NCBI GenBank assembly: GCA_004563195.1
Contig: SFTJ01000042.1
Location: forward strand, 1-24,510
Length of the DNA: 24,510 nt
Origin: a bacterium
Lineage (GTDB): Bacteria; Bacteroidota; Bacteroidia; Bacteroidales; Muribaculaceae
Direction: 5' to 3'
Shown in pieces: positions 24,306 to 24,510 of the stretch. The notes beneath the pieces were generated by a model. The model was given only the letters and a program-made list of their open reading frames with translations, made no database searches and was not told where the DNA came from. Position 1 is the first letter of the stretch. Each line of letters begins with the position of its first letter. The translations under genes were made by a program, and so were the position numbers.

Positions 24306-24510
24306 TTATCTCTCCGCCCAGTCGGTGCGGTCGAGGTTGCGATAGCTTATGGCTTCCTGTATGTGACGGGCGAGTACGTTGTCGCTACCATCAAGGTCGG
24401 CTATGGTGCGTGCCACCTTGAGGATGCGGTCGTAGGCTCGGGCGCTCATATTGAGGCGCGTCATGGCATCTTTCAGTTTGGCAAGTCCGGCTTGGTCGGG
24501 CGAGGCGAAT
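24306..24510 (-). pseudogene. comM: ComM/YifB C-terminal end (continues at position 1 across the circular join)
   Basis: The minus-strand translation contains LNMSARAYDRILKVARTIAD, then LDGSDNVLARHIQEAISYRN and LDRTDWAER before a TAA stop at 24306-24308. This is the typical ComM/YifB C-terminus, the AAA+ lid with the 'SARAYDRILKVARTIADL' signature. Bases 24435-24510 repeat bases 1-76 in the same codon register, so this is the same gene copy as the piece at 1-276, seen twice because the contig closes on itself. Downstream lies an IS relic on the opposite strand; no clear terminator was seen. Confidence 0.85.
24435..24510. repeat. Terminal direct repeat, right copy
   Basis: Exact copy of bases 1-76, inside the comM C-terminal coding region. 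See the left copy for its interpretation. Confidence 0.95.

Noticed and set aside
1..24510. Plasmid or phage interpretation of the circular contig
   Set aside because: No replication initiator, partition, relaxase, integrase, terminase or capsid gene was seen; a chromosomal comM fragment at the join favours duplication, excision or assembly loop.

Overview
The window reads as gut-type Bacteroidota, probably order Bacteroidales. The signs are a type IX secretion (T9SS) C-terminal sorting domain, Bacteroides-type -7 promoter boxes (TAnnTTTG), few recognisable Shine-Dalgarno sites, a TPR-membrane-AraC regulator, a DUF1573 protein, surface lipoproteins with acidic residues after the lipid cysteine, and a relic of a Bacteroides-type IS1380 transposase. 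I cannot name a genus. No rRNA, tRNA, CRISPR, replication, mobilisation or phage gene was seen.

The two ends share 76 identical bases (1-76 = 24435-24510), and a comM/YifB reading frame runs continuously across the join. The molecule therefore behaves as a circle of about 24,434 bp or as one unit of a tandem duplication. That comM copy lacks its 5' two thirds; its broken end lies directly against the stop codon of the last operon gene, at about 276-306.

Every convincing intact gene is on the minus strand, so the layout is best read from high to low coordinates. (1) 24306-24510 and 1-276: comM C-terminal fragment. (2) 23650-24305: intergenic region holding an internally deleted IS1380-type transposase relic on the plus strand and the regulator promoter. 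(3) 21178-23649: regulatory block, with a TPR-membrane-AraC regulator split by one in-frame TGA, a terminator, then a small AraC protein without a sensor. (4) 17267-21050: a DUF1573 protein and a 999-residue T9SS-sorted Ig-like protein. (5) 302-17150: a tightly packed six-gene operon encoding an outer-membrane barrel, a 178-residue single-module secreted protein, a 2994-residue multi-module giant of the TANFOR type, an FN3 protein and two surface lipoproteins.

The most coherent reading is a regulated cell-surface assembly. A barrel and giant protein form the core, with FN3, single-module, lipoprotein and T9SS-exported partners. The two AraC-type factors plausibly control at least the DUF1573/T9SS unit: an identical 17-bp inverted repeat lies exactly 22 bp from an identical TAATTTTG box in front of both the small araC gene and the DUF1573 gene. 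The function of the surface system is not known to me; adhesion, surface-polymer binding or secretion of the giant are open possibilities.
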